From the NCBI GenBank assembly GCA_964564415.1, contig CAZMAV010000012.1:85763-149762 (forward strand): a DNA stretch of 64,000 nucleotides. The letters are read 5' to 3'. Position numbers and translations under genes: made by a program. Source of the DNA: JALEFZ01 sp964564415. GTDB lineage: Bacteria; Bacteroidota; Bacteroidia; J057. Shown piece after piece: positions 35,544 through 44,499 of the stretch. Below the pieces are notes generated by a model. It saw only the letters and a program-made list of their open reading frames with translations. It made no database searches and had not been told where the DNA came from. Every line of letters begins with the position of its first letter. The first letter of the stretch is position 1.

Positions 35544-37172
35544 ATGACTGTTGCCCAAGAAAAGCTAAAAGAAGAATTCGATCGTTTCGTCCAGTTTGGA
35601 GCCATTCTGGATGTTGCCACCCGCAAATACCTCGTCCAGTACCTCCAACAAAAACTGGGGTTGGAGCCTCCCAGCACTCCGGACATCAACGACACCTATT
35701 ATCGCTATTTTACCAGGGCCTTGGATAAATTATTTGACGAAGGCAAGCTCGTCGAATTACTTGAGGGAAGGCAGGGACTTACCTATCAGGTTGCTTCAGA
35801 TACCCTTTATTGGATGCGCAAGGCATTCGGGAAAATTCGCGAGAAAAATCCTTATGACGATGAGACCCAGCGCCTCAGTGCCGCTTCAGTCATGCCTTTG
35901 CGGGACTTTATCATGCGCTGGTACTACATCATGAACTTTCTCAAGAATACCTATGACCGCGAAGACCTGGACAGCGGTTTTTACGAAGAGAAAATAAAGG
36001 GAATCATAGGAAATCGAGGGCCTGAGCAATTGACGAGGGAGGAAAAAGAAGAATTGGACAATGTCTTCCACGACCTCCTTGCCCAGTGGGATGCCCTTTT
36101 ATCTGCCAAATTACTGGAATTTCAACTGCAAAAGCTGGAAGATGAAGCTGAGGATTTCAAGGACCTGCTTGACAAAAAAGCTGATGAATACGAAAAGCTC
36201 TACGAACTGATTTCTCCCTTTTCGGAGTACGTAGGTAAATATTGGGACATGTCTCGCGAACTTTGGGAAGACAAGAGCTTCGAGGTGCTCGAGAAATACA
36301 ATGACCTCTTACAGGACGAAGAAAGCATACGGCAGTTGGCGGAGCTGCTCGGTCAAATGCGGGAAGCAGAAATCATTACAGAGGAAGAGGAATACGAAAG
36401 GGTAATCGTCAGAAAGGAGTGGGTAGAAGACGATGAAAACAAGGCCGAGATCGTCGGGGTCTACGAAAGTGACGACCTCAACAACTTGCTCTCCTCCGAA
36501 ATCGGCTACCTGAGCGATGAGGATACTGAGGATATTTTTCTCAAAAAATACGCGGATAAAGAACTACAAACCTTCCAATACCAGGATAAGCACCTGGTCA
36601 CCAGCGAGGATCAGTTTACCGAAACCAACCTCAAGACCAAGCTCAAGAAAAAAGGGCCCTTCATCATTTGTGTAGACACCTCTGACTCGATGCGGGGTAC
36701 TCCCGAGCATATCGCCAAGGTCCTTTGTTTTGCCATCCTCAAAATGACCGCCAGGGACAACAGAAAAGCCTACCTGATTAATTTTTCTACCCAGATCCAG
36801 ACCATCAACCTCTTTGACATTGGACGTTCCCTCAATGAAATCGCCGGCTTCCTTCGCATGTCTTTTCACGGGGGTACAGACATTACCCTGGCCCTTCACG
36901 AGGCCCTTCGACAACTCCGCTCCGAATCCTACCGGGATGCCGATGTCCTCATCATCTCCGACTTTATCATGTATAAGATCGAAGATGAAATCCTGGATAA
37001 GGTCCGCTACCACCAGCAAAACAACGGAACCCAGTTTCACAGCCTCACCCTACACGAAGATCCCAATGCCGAAGTCATCCTTCAATTTGATACCAATTGG
37101 GTCTACGATCCCGAAGAAAAAGGCATCATCCGCAAACTGGCAGGAGAAATGAGAAAGGTGGGAAGGAGATAG
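35544..37172 (+). CDS. ViaA-like VWA-domain protein
   Basis: A 542-residue partner of the upstream ATPase. A long helical, charged N-terminal region (about 1-360) is followed by a von Willebrand A domain (about 370-540) with an intact metal site: DTSDS (378-382), a Thr in FHGGTDITLAL, and the Asp of VLIISDFIMY. Size and architecture match ViaA. I choose ATG 35544, just after TTTCTATG. MoxR and VWA proteins generally work as metal- or complex-inserting chaperone pairs. Confidence 0.88.
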   Translation: MTVAQEKLKEEFDRFVQFGAILDVATRKYLVQYLQQKLGLEPPSTPDINDTYYRYFTRALDKLFDEGKLVELLEGRQGLTYQVASDTLYWMRKAFGKIREKNPYDDETQRLSAASVMPLRDFIMRWYYIMNFLKNTYDREDLDSGFYEEKIKGIIGNRGPEQLTREEKEELDNVFHDLLAQWDALLSAKLLEFQLQKLEDEAEDFKDLLDKKADEYEKLYELISPFSEYVGKYWDMSRELWEDKSFEVLEKYNDLLQDEESIRQLAELLGQMREAEIITEEEEYERVIVRKEWVEDDENKAEIVGVYESDDLNNLLSSEIGYLSDEDTEDIFLKKYADKELQTFQYQDKHLVTSEDQFTETNLKTKLKKKGPFIICVDTSDSMRGTPEHIAKVLCFAILKMTARDNRKAYLINFSTQIQTINLFDIGRSLNEIAGFLRMSFHGGTDITLALHEALRQLRSESYRDADVLIISDFIMYKIEDEILDKVRYHQQNNGTQFHSLTLHEDPNAEVILQFDTNWVYDPEEKGIIRKLAGEMRKVGRR

Positions 37173-37226
37173 CCTATACCACCAAACCTGAGGCTCATAA
37201 ACGCAAATTATACCAATGGAATATTT

Positions 37227-37273
37227 TGATTGATCCGGCACAATTTCTAAATTAAAAAATTGTCGATCAATCA
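37227..37273. repeat. Extended inverted repeat upstream of the S9 peptidase gene
   Basis: TGATTGATC (37227-37235) pairs with GATCAATCA (37265-37273), and inside it ACAATTT pairs with AAATTGT. Together they make a 9+7-bp stem with a small asymmetric bulge. It ends 18 bases before the start codon and is not followed by T, which suggests a 5'-UTR structure or operator. Confidence 0.45.
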
Positions 37274-37291
37274 GAATAAATCATTTTCCAA

Positions 37292-39277
37292 ATGAAGCCT
37301 TGCCTCCTAAGCCTGCTCTTGCTGGCCCTGATTTTTGCCGGCTGTAATCCAGAGAGCGACAACCAAGACTCAGAAGGAGAGTCCTACAAAGTATCCTTCA
37401 AAGACAGGGAAATAGACCTCGCCCCCTACATCGAAGGCTTTCCCTACTCCCGCTTCATGCCTGTATATTCGGCGGAGAAGTTATTTTACATGAAGGAAGA
37501 TGAGACTACCCAGTTGATGATGCTTCCCCTGTCAGAGATTGGAAATCTTTCTGAGGGTACAGTCATTTCAAACATCAACTTCGATACCCGAAATGTATTT
37601 TCGATGCGCTACAACGAAGCGGATGGGATGCTCTACTGGTCCGGTGATGAAAGAAATGATGAGGTCATCAACCTATACCGCTTGAATATCGAGACCCAAG
37701 CCGTAGAGAAACTCACCGATGTCCCCTACATATTCGGCTGGAGATGGAATAAAAGTGGAACCCAGGTCGCCTATATTGCCCGCCTGGGAACCAAAGAAAA
37801 TCGGATGGGAGAACTTCGGGTCCTCGACTTGAAAACAGGAGAAGAAAAAACCATTACCAAGGACAATGCCCAGATGCGCTTTGCCTGGGGCTCTCCGTCC
37901 TGGAAACCCGATGAAAGTGCCGTTGTCGTAAATGCCCTAAAGGAGGCCTCCCGCACCTATGGCAACCTCGCCCTGATAGATCTCGAAACGGGAAGAACTA
38001 GGATTATGACCGATACCTCCGTTCCCAGGTTTTCCCCCTCCGCCTACGAAAAATGGCTTTCTGACCATGAATTCCTTTATTTTTCCAATGAAGGAGGCTT
38101 TAAAAATGCCTACACCATGGATACCCGGGATTTTTCTAATGAAAAAATCACCGATTTCGAGAAGAACCTGGGCAATACCGAGATCATAGAAATAGAGGGT
38201 AAGTCCTACCTCTTTGGGACTACTTCCAATCCCATAGAGACAGAAATCCACCTCATGGAACTGCCCTCCGGGAAAGTTGTTAACAGCCTCCGTTCTAATT
38301 TCAATCCAGGGGTCATGGACCACTTGGACAACAAATTGATGGTTTCGACCTCTTCCAACCAGAGTCTTTTCACCGTGCAAGAACTCAGGGTAGATGAGAA
38401 AAATTTCTCCTTTGAAAAGGTAATTGACCTCCCTAAAAAACTCAAGGATAAGCTGTATCAGTCAGAGGTGGAGCGGATCGAGTATCCCACCTTCGACAAA
38501 GACCCTGAGACCGGAAAGACCCGCATGCTCCATGCCTACCTCTATAAACCCAAGAATCCCCTACCTAAGGAGGAACAAATGGTCATGATTGAATCCTTTT
38601 ATGGAGGTGGCAACAGCTTTAGCAACCGTAATCAGATTATGGCAGAGGCGGGAATTTATGTGCTGAGCCCCTCTCCCCGCGGCAGTTCAGGATTCGGCAA
38701 AGAATTTTTTGCCCTTAATGACAAGGACCTGGGTGGAAATGAGATCATAGACATCATTTATGCCGCCAAGTATATTTCTGACAAATTGGATATTCCTCCC
38801 ACCAGGATTGGCGTTTTCGGAGGGAGCCATGGAGGCTATGCCACCATGCGAGCCCTTACCTTCCCGGGAGAAATCAATGGAAACGAGGCTTCCTTTAACT
38901 GGGGCTTTGGCCTTAGCCATGCAGGATTTAGCGACATCATTCATTTCTATGAAAATTGCAATATCCCTGACTGGGTAACTCTGGAAGCTGGAAATCCTGA
39001 GACCGAGGCAGAAAAACTACGGGATCGCTCTCCCCTCTATCATGCCGACAAAATGAAGGGCAAGCTCCTGCTCACCCATGGTACCAATGACAGCAGGGTA
39101 CCCATAGAGGGAAGTCGCTGGATGAAGGACAGCCTCATAAAGTACAACAAAGACGTGACCCTTGTCGAATTTGAGGGACAGGGCCACGGCATCAAAGGAT
39201 TGGAAAACAATAAGATCTTCTATCAAACCTGGCTCAGCTTCCTTGAACAGATCGGTCAGGAGAATCAAAAAATGTAA
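37292..39277 (+). CDS. S9-family prolyl-oligopeptidase-type lipoprotein
   Basis: A 661-residue serine peptidase exported as a lipoprotein (lipobox LIFAGC, Cys18). A beta-propeller-like region (about 40-380, with PD40/WD40-type blades such as YIFGWRWNKSGTQVAYIAR) is followed by an alpha/beta hydrolase domain. The catalytic triad is visible: Ser512 in GVFGGSHGGYA, Asp600 in HGTNDSRVP and His632 in GQGHGIKG. The oxyanion region is SPSPRGSSGFG. Substrates are probably oligopeptides in the periplasm or at the surface. It ends at a clear terminator. Confidence 0.92.
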   Translation: MKPCLLSLLLLALIFAGCNPESDNQDSEGESYKVSFKDREIDLAPYIEGFPYSRFMPVYSAEKLFYMKEDETTQLMMLPLSEIGNLSEGTVISNINFDTRNVFSMRYNEADGMLYWSGDERNDEVINLYRLNIETQAVEKLTDVPYIFGWRWNKSGTQVAYIARLGTKENRMGELRVLDLKTGEEKTITKDNAQMRFAWGSPSWKPDESAVVVNALKEASRTYGNLALIDLETGRTRIMTDTSVPRFSPSAYEKWLSDHEFLYFSNEGGFKNAYTMDTRDFSNEKITDFEKNLGNTEIIEIEGKSYLFGTTSNPIETEIHLMELPSGKVVNSLRSNFNPGVMDHLDNKLMVSTSSNQSLFTVQELRVDEKNFSFEKVIDLPKKLKDKLYQSEVERIEYPTFDKDPETGKTRMLHAYLYKPKNPLPKEEQMVMIESFYGGGNSFSNRNQIMAEAGIYVLSPSPRGSSGFGKEFFALNDKDLGGNEIIDIIYAAKYISDKLDIPPTRIGVFGGSHGGYATMRALTFPGEINGNEASFNWGFGLSHAGFSDIIHFYENCNIPDWVTLEAGNPETEAEKLRDRSPLYHADKMKGKLLLTHGTNDSRVPIEGSRWMKDSLIKYNKDVTLVEFEGQGHGIKGLENNKIFYQTWLSFLEQIGQENQKM

Positions 39278-39306
39278 AAACCCTAGGTCCTGATAAGCGT
39301 TTCTTG

Positions 39307-39341
39307 AATAAGGCAGAGAATTTTTCCTCTGCCTTATTTTT
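39307..39341 (+). terminator. Rho-independent terminator after the S9 gene
   Basis: A perfect 12-bp stem (39307-39318 with 39327-39338), an 8-base loop and a T tract. The tract also reads TATTTTTG (39335-39342), a full TAnnTTTG match, five bases before the ATG of the next gene; no -33 TTG is at the right distance. Confidence 0.8.
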
Positions 39342-39346
39342 GTAAG

Positions 39347-39853
39347 ATGAATATGAGAATCCCGCTTTTTGTACTTGCCTGGGTCAGCGTCTTGTCTTTG
39401 TGGGGCCAGTCCTTCTCATTGATAGAAGCCAGACCTGGGAGCAGAAGAGACTCTACCCATATCTTTATCGCTTGCGAGGGTGATCTGCTGGAGGGAGGGA
39501 GGCTTATCTTTCGGGTAGAAAACAGAGATTCTTCGCGGCTAAAGGCAGATTTATTTGAAGAGGGGCTTTGGATTAAGTATCTGGATGGCAAACTCGCATG
39601 GCTCCTTTCCCCACCTTCGAAGACTCCTGCACGCTATCTTTATCAAAAAGGTAGGTACCGAAAGGAATTTTCCTATTCCCTGACCCAACCTCAGCTACAA
39701 CGCCTGCAGCGAGTTCCCATCAAGGGTATTTTTCGAAGAGAAATGCGGGAAGGAGGAGTATTTGGCGACAGCCTCAACATAAATGATCCCTGGATACTGG
39801 CTAACCCCAAGGTGCTGGGGAAAAAATACTGGGAAGGCTGGGACAAAAACTGA
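39347..39853 (+). CDS. Small secreted protein of unknown function
   Basis: A 168-residue protein with a signal peptide (MNMRIPLFVLAWVSVLSLWG, cleavage before QSFSL). The mature part is basic, with about 125 residues of beta-rich sequence and a C-terminal segment NDPWILANPKVLGKKYWEGW. There are no cysteines suggesting disulfides and no known motif. The start lies only six bases after the preceding terminator, so either the message is nearly leaderless or translation depends on read-through. I do not recognise a family. Confidence 0.55.
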   Translation: MNMRIPLFVLAWVSVLSLWGQSFSLIEARPGSRRDSTHIFIACEGDLLEGGRLIFRVENRDSSRLKADLFEEGLWIKYLDGKLAWLLSPPSKTPARYLYQKGRYRKEFSYSLTQPQLQRLQRVPIKGIFRREMREGGVFGDSLNINDPWILANPKVLGKKYWEGWDKN

Positions 39854-40060
39854 ACCTTCTCTTTTGGCCGGAGAAGAAAGAATGGTTAAGAAAAATGAAT
39901 TTTTTTCCGGAAGATTCACCTCTATCTCATGATTCCTAGCCTCTAAGCTTATACGATTTTTCAAATGTTTAACGTAGGAATAAACAAGAATCCAACTGGA
40001 ATATTGGGGAATCCCTTTATCTTTACAGCGTTAAGAAGATCATTGTAACAAACCCTACCT

Positions 40061-41053
40061 ATGAAAATTCTGGTGACCGGCGGTGCCGGATTTATTGGCT
40101 CCACCCTGACAGCATTTCTTCTTCAAGAAGGCCACCAAGTTAAGGTATTAGACAATCTCTCCACCGGGCGTATCGAAAACCTCGAAGCCTGCTTAAAACA
40201 TTCCCATTTCGAATTTACTCAAGATACGGTCACAGACCCCGCCGTTGTGGATGAACTCGTAGAATGGTCAGATCACGTTTATCATCTGGCTGCTCCCGTA
40301 GGAGTGAAATACATCATGGAACATCCCGTGCGCACAGTCCTCGACAACGTCAGGGGAATGGATATCATGCTGGATTCCGTCAATCGCCATAAGAAGCGGA
40401 TCCTGGTAGCTTCCACATCAGAAATTTATGGCAAAAGCCTTGACCTTCTTGACTATACCGGAAAGGGGAAACTCAAGGAAGATGATTACCGCATCGAGGG
40501 TTCTACCAAAAACCATCGCTGGGCCTATGCCAATACCAAGGCCATGGATGAATTTCTGGCTTTTGCCTATCACAAGGAATTTGGTACGGAGGTCGTAGTG
40601 GCTCGCTTTTTCAACACAGTAGGCCCCAAGCAGCTTTCCAATTATGGAATGGTGATCCCCAACTTCGTCAAGCGGGCGGCCGCTGGAGAGGATGTCGTCG
40701 TTTTTGGTACCGGAGAGCAAAAGCGCTCCTTCATGCACGTAAATGATGCCATCCGTGCCATTACCAGACTTATGTTTTCGGGCAAAGGTATAGGTGAAGA
40801 ATTCAATGTGGGCAATCCTATAGAGATTACCATGAATGAATTGGCACAAAAAATTGTAGGCAAGACCGGGAATAAATCCAAGATCGTCCACAAATCCTAC
40901 CTGGAAGTATATGGAAAGGGTTTTGAAGACATGAATCGACGTACTGCTGACATCACCAAGCTAAGAAGCACCTTGGATTTTGAACTCGAATACGACCTGG
41001 ACAAAATTCTCAATGATATCATCTCTTACTACAAGGAGTATGTACTGGTCTAA
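40061..41053 (+). CDS. NAD-dependent nucleotide-sugar epimerase/dehydratase
   Basis: A 330-residue extended short-chain dehydrogenase acting on a nucleotide sugar in the cytosol. The NAD loop is GGAGFIGS near the start. DNLSTGRIENL, YHLAAPVGV and STSEIYGK (with the catalytic Ser/Thr region) follow, then the catalytic pair YANTK and the substrate loop RFFNTVGPKQLSNYGMVIP. It resembles the GalE and UDP-glucuronate decarboxylase (UXS) groups; the exact reaction is not fixed. No polysaccharide cluster adjoins it. Confidence 0.88.
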   Translation: MKILVTGGAGFIGSTLTAFLLQEGHQVKVLDNLSTGRIENLEACLKHSHFEFTQDTVTDPAVVDELVEWSDHVYHLAAPVGVKYIMEHPVRTVLDNVRGMDIMLDSVNRHKKRILVASTSEIYGKSLDLLDYTGKGKLKEDDYRIEGSTKNHRWAYANTKAMDEFLAFAYHKEFGTEVVVARFFNTVGPKQLSNYGMVIPNFVKRAAAGEDVVVFGTGEQKRSFMHVNDAIRAITRLMFSGKGIGEEFNVGNPIEITMNELAQKIVGKTGNKSKIVHKSYLEVYGKGFEDMNRRTADITKLRSTLDFELEYDLDKILNDIISYYKEYVLV

Positions 41054-41225
41054 AAAGGGCAGATCCTAGGCTTTCTGTAAGCGCCAAAAATAAAGTAAGG
41101 GGCTTTCAGACCTTCTGCAAGAGTAGAACTAGATGGTTTTCCTTGGCAGGTATTTTTGATAGACCGGATTTAACATAAAGGGATCAGAGGTGAAATTTGT
41201 CAAAAAACTTCATCCATTTTCATAT

Positions 41226-41266
41226 AAAAAAGGGCTGCCCGAATGAACGAGCAGCCCTTCTTTTTT
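41226..41266. terminator. Bidirectional terminator between epimerase and sucA
   Basis: AAGGGCTGC (41230-41238) pairs with GCAGCCCTT (41251-41259). A run of T follows on both strands (CTTTTTT on plus, TTTTTTA on minus), so it can serve both converging genes. Confidence 0.85.
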
Positions 41267-41276
41267 GAGGTTTATC

Positions 41277-44036
41277 TCATGCCTGGACGGCCTCTCCTGT
41301 TTTTTGGAATGCTGCTGTAATGATGGCTTCCTGCTCTTCCTCGTGCTGCTTGTGGTATCCGGTAGCAGGGGTGGAGGATGGCTTGCGCCCGATATATGTC
41401 AGTTCCACCTCCGTAACGACGCGTAGAATATAATTCCAGGCGCCCATGTTACGGGGTTCTTCCTGCACCCAAAACCATTCGGCCTTCTTGTATTTGGCGA
41501 TCATCTCCCGCAGTTGCTTTACTGGCAGGGGATAAATCTGCTCCATCCGAATGATGGCGACATCCTTCCGCTCATTGGCTTCCTGCTCTTCCAGAAGGTC
41601 ATAGTATACCTTCCCGGTGCAGAGTAGGACCCGCTTGACGTCTTTGGCATCCACGATAGGATCATCCAATAGCTCCATGAACCTGGTACCCTCTCCCATG
41701 TCAGAGATTTTAGACACAGCCTTTGGATAGCGAAGCAATTTCTTAGGCGTAAAATAAATCAGAGGAATACGGAACTCACGGTTGAACTGCCTGCGCAGAG
41801 AGTGGAAGAAGTTGGCAGGAGAAGTAATGTTCATGATCTGCATATTCTTCCTGGCACATAGCTCTAAGTAACGCTCCAATCTTGCGGAAGAGTGCTCTGG
41901 CCCCTGACCCTCGAATCCATGAGGCAGGTACATAATCAGCCCGCTCATTCGTTGCCATTTGGTCTCTCCACTGGAGATATACTGGTCCATGATGATCTGG
42001 GCCCCATTGGCAAAATCACCAAATTGAGCCTCCCAAATTACGGCATTATTAGGATGGGCAATCGAGTAACCATACTCAAACCCCAGGACTCCATACTCAG
42101 AAAGCAGGGAATTATAGGCAATGAATTCTGCTTGCTTGCCGGGATCTATGTTGTTCAAGCCGATCCATTCCTGTTCGGCATCTGTACTTAGCAGGACAGA
42201 ATGGCGGTGAGAAAAAGTTCCCCTACGCGTATCCTGACCGCTCAGTCGAATAGGTACTCCATCGAGCAGAAGGGTACCATAAGCCAGCAGTTCTCCCATG
42301 GCCCAATCCAGGCGATCCTCTTCGACCATCTTCAAACGATCAGCAAATAGCTTTTTAATTTTCTTGTGGGCAGCAAAATCGTCGGGGATCGCGTGAATCT
42401 TCTCTGCGATCTCTTGGAGCAGTTCTAAGCTTACTCCCGTCTCAGGCGAGTCGCCTTCAAAATCCTCGTTGCTCACTTTTCGAATTCCTTCCCAGCTTCC
42501 TTTGAGGTAGGGGGCATACTTAAGAGAAGTTTTGCTCCTGGATTCTTCCAGCTCTTGCTGTAGTTCTTTCTTGAATTCCTTTTCAAGTTGCTTGGCCATG
42601 TTGGCCTCCACTTCATTGGAGTTGACCAACTTGTCTAAGTATATCTTCCGCGGATCGGGATGCTTCTTGATGATGTCGTAAAGCAGGGGCTGGGTAAAGG
42701 CAGGTTCGTCAGCCTCATTATGACCGTGTCGGCGATATCCGAGCAGGTCGATGAAGACATCGCGGTTAAACTCCTGGCGAAATTCCAGGGCCAACTCGAT
42801 CGCAAATACCACCGCCTCTACATCATCTCCGTTGACGTGAAAGACCGGAGATTGGGTGACCTTGGCCACGTCGGTACAATAGGTACTCGAACGTCCGTCC
42901 AGGTAGTTGGTCGTAAAACCAATCTGGTTGTTCACAGCAATATGTATAGTGCCACCGGTCTTATATCCGGGGAGCATGGACATTTGAATCACTTCATAGA
43001 CAACACCTTGTGCAGCCAGGGCAGCATCTCCATGAATCAAAATAGGACAGAGGCGAGAATAGTCTCCTCCATATTTACCGTCGATCTTGGCCCGTGCCGA
43101 GCCCTGTACCACAGGGTCTACAGCTTCAAGGTGGGAGGGATTGGGCGTAAGGCTGAGGTGGACTTTCTTCCCATTGTCAGTTTCCACATCTGCTGAATAT
43201 CCGAGGTGGTACTTTACATCCCCCTGAAAGACTGAATCGTCATATTCTTTTCCTTCAAACTCAGAGAATATCTCATCGTAGTCCTTCTTCAGAATATTGG
43301 AAAGTACGTTGAGACGTCCCCTGTGGGCCATTCCAATGACAAATTCCTCAATGCCCAGGTCGGCACCCTGCTCGATAATCGCATCCATCGCCGGAATCAG
43401 GGTCTCCACTCCTTCCAAAGAAAAGCGCTTTTGCCCAACAAACTTGGTCCCCAGAAATTTTTCGAAGATCACCGCCTTGTTGAGCATCTGGAGAATGTGC
43501 TTTTTCTTTTCCAGTGAAAACTGAGGGGTATTTCGGGTAGACTCCATTCGGGTCTCCAGCCATTTGAGCATTTCCGGGTTGCGAACATACCTAAACTCCG
43601 CCCCGATTGACTGTCGGTAGGTCTGTTTGAGCAGATCGACGATGTCGCGAAGGGTGGCAGGCCCCAGACCTACGTCTCTTCCAGCCTGAAAGACCGTGTC
43701 GAGGTCAGCTTCAGAAAGTCCAAAATTCTCGAGCTCTATCTTGGGACTGTATTTACGCCTTTCCCGTACGGGGTTGGTCTTAGTAAATAAGTGGCCACGG
43801 GTCCGGTATCCATTGATGAGATTGAGGACATTGATTTCTTTGGAGGCTGCTTCATCATCTGACGCTGAAGGAGAGGCACTAACTTCTCCATTGGATGAGT
43901 TCAACGCGAAGTCAAAGCCAGAGAAAAACTGTTGCCATTCTCCACCGACAGAATTTGGGTCCTCCCTATAGGCCTGGTACATGCTGTCAATGTAAGCAGG
44001 GTTGCTGTTGCTGAGGAAAGATAGCTTATCAGCCAT
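41277..44036 (-). CDS. sucA: 2-oxoglutarate dehydrogenase E1 component
   Basis: Thiamine-diphosphate-dependent decarboxylation of 2-oxoglutarate in the TCA cycle. I choose ATG 44036 (919 residues, MADKLSFLSNSNPAYIDSMY), where the conserved E1 N-terminus begins; the upstream extension is unrelated. Characteristic segments are YRTRGHLFTKTNP, GMAHRGRLNVLSNILKK, VKYHLGYSAD, the ThDP-binding IHGDAALAAQGVVYE, VNNQIGFTTNYLDGRSSTYC, GYRRHGHNEADEPAFTQP and the C-terminal EEPRNMGAWNYI. The E2 gene (sucB) is not adjacent. The N-terminal E2-binding peptide is present. Confidence 0.96.
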   Translation of the reverse strand: MADKLSFLSNSNPAYIDSMYQAYREDPNSVGGEWQQFFSGFDFALNSSNGEVSASPSASDDEAASKEINVLNLINGYRTRGHLFTKTNPVRERRKYSPKIELENFGLSEADLDTVFQAGRDVGLGPATLRDIVDLLKQTYRQSIGAEFRYVRNPEMLKWLETRMESTRNTPQFSLEKKKHILQMLNKAVIFEKFLGTKFVGQKRFSLEGVETLIPAMDAIIEQGADLGIEEFVIGMAHRGRLNVLSNILKKDYDEIFSEFEGKEYDDSVFQGDVKYHLGYSADVETDNGKKVHLSLTPNPSHLEAVDPVVQGSARAKIDGKYGGDYSRLCPILIHGDAALAAQGVVYEVIQMSMLPGYKTGGTIHIAVNNQIGFTTNYLDGRSSTYCTDVAKVTQSPVFHVNGDDVEAVVFAIELALEFRQEFNRDVFIDLLGYRRHGHNEADEPAFTQPLLYDIIKKHPDPRKIYLDKLVNSNEVEANMAKQLEKEFKKELQQELEESRSKTSLKYAPYLKGSWEGIRKVSNEDFEGDSPETGVSLELLQEIAEKIHAIPDDFAAHKKIKKLFADRLKMVEEDRLDWAMGELLAYGTLLLDGVPIRLSGQDTRRGTFSHRHSVLLSTDAEQEWIGLNNIDPGKQAEFIAYNSLLSEYGVLGFEYGYSIAHPNNAVIWEAQFGDFANGAQIIMDQYISSGETKWQRMSGLIMYLPHGFEGQGPEHSSARLERYLELCARKNMQIMNITSPANFFHSLRRQFNREFRIPLIYFTPKKLLRYPKAVSKISDMGEGTRFMELLDDPIVDAKDVKRVLLCTGKVYYDLLEEQEANERKDVAIIRMEQIYPLPVKQLREMIAKYKKAEWFWVQEEPRNMGAWNYILRVVTEVELTYIGRKPSSTPATGYHKQHEEEQEAIITAAFQKTGEAVQA

Positions 44037-44499
44037 TATATATAATTCCTTTTCTTGATAAAAAATGTGTGTTCGAAAATTCAGGCAAATGAGCAAGCGT
44101 AACAAAGACTCCCTTCAGGTTATTTTTCCCTAAAGCCAGAACTTAAAAACTAAATTTAGATCAGATCAGAGAAAAACAGGCCAAAGAATGTCAAGACCCA
44201 GTTGCTAGACTGCCCAAATGGTGAGAGGTTACGAAAACCAAGGCCAAATGTGGCATTTTTTACTCTCTAATTCAGCCTAAAGCCCTGTTCTCTAGCTTAT
44301 TTTCGCCAAAACTCTCTCCATTTCAAAGACGTGCCTACATATGCCCATCTTTACTATATAAATCTAAAAACTTTTCTTCGAATCCTTGCATTCTTTTGTA
44401 AAAGAATAAGGTCGACCGAGAAGCAGGCCTCATCCCATTGACTTCCACCACCCTTTGAATTCCACAAGGATTTTGCCGCTTTTTCATTTATTTTACCAC
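44037..44499. other. Intergenic region between divergent sucA and PD40-OmpA genes
   Basis: About 460 bases that must hold both promoters. I find no exact TAnnTTTG on either strand; TTCTTTTG near 44392 is a one-mismatch candidate for the plus-strand gene. No ORF, hairpin or repeat stands out. Confidence 0.4.
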
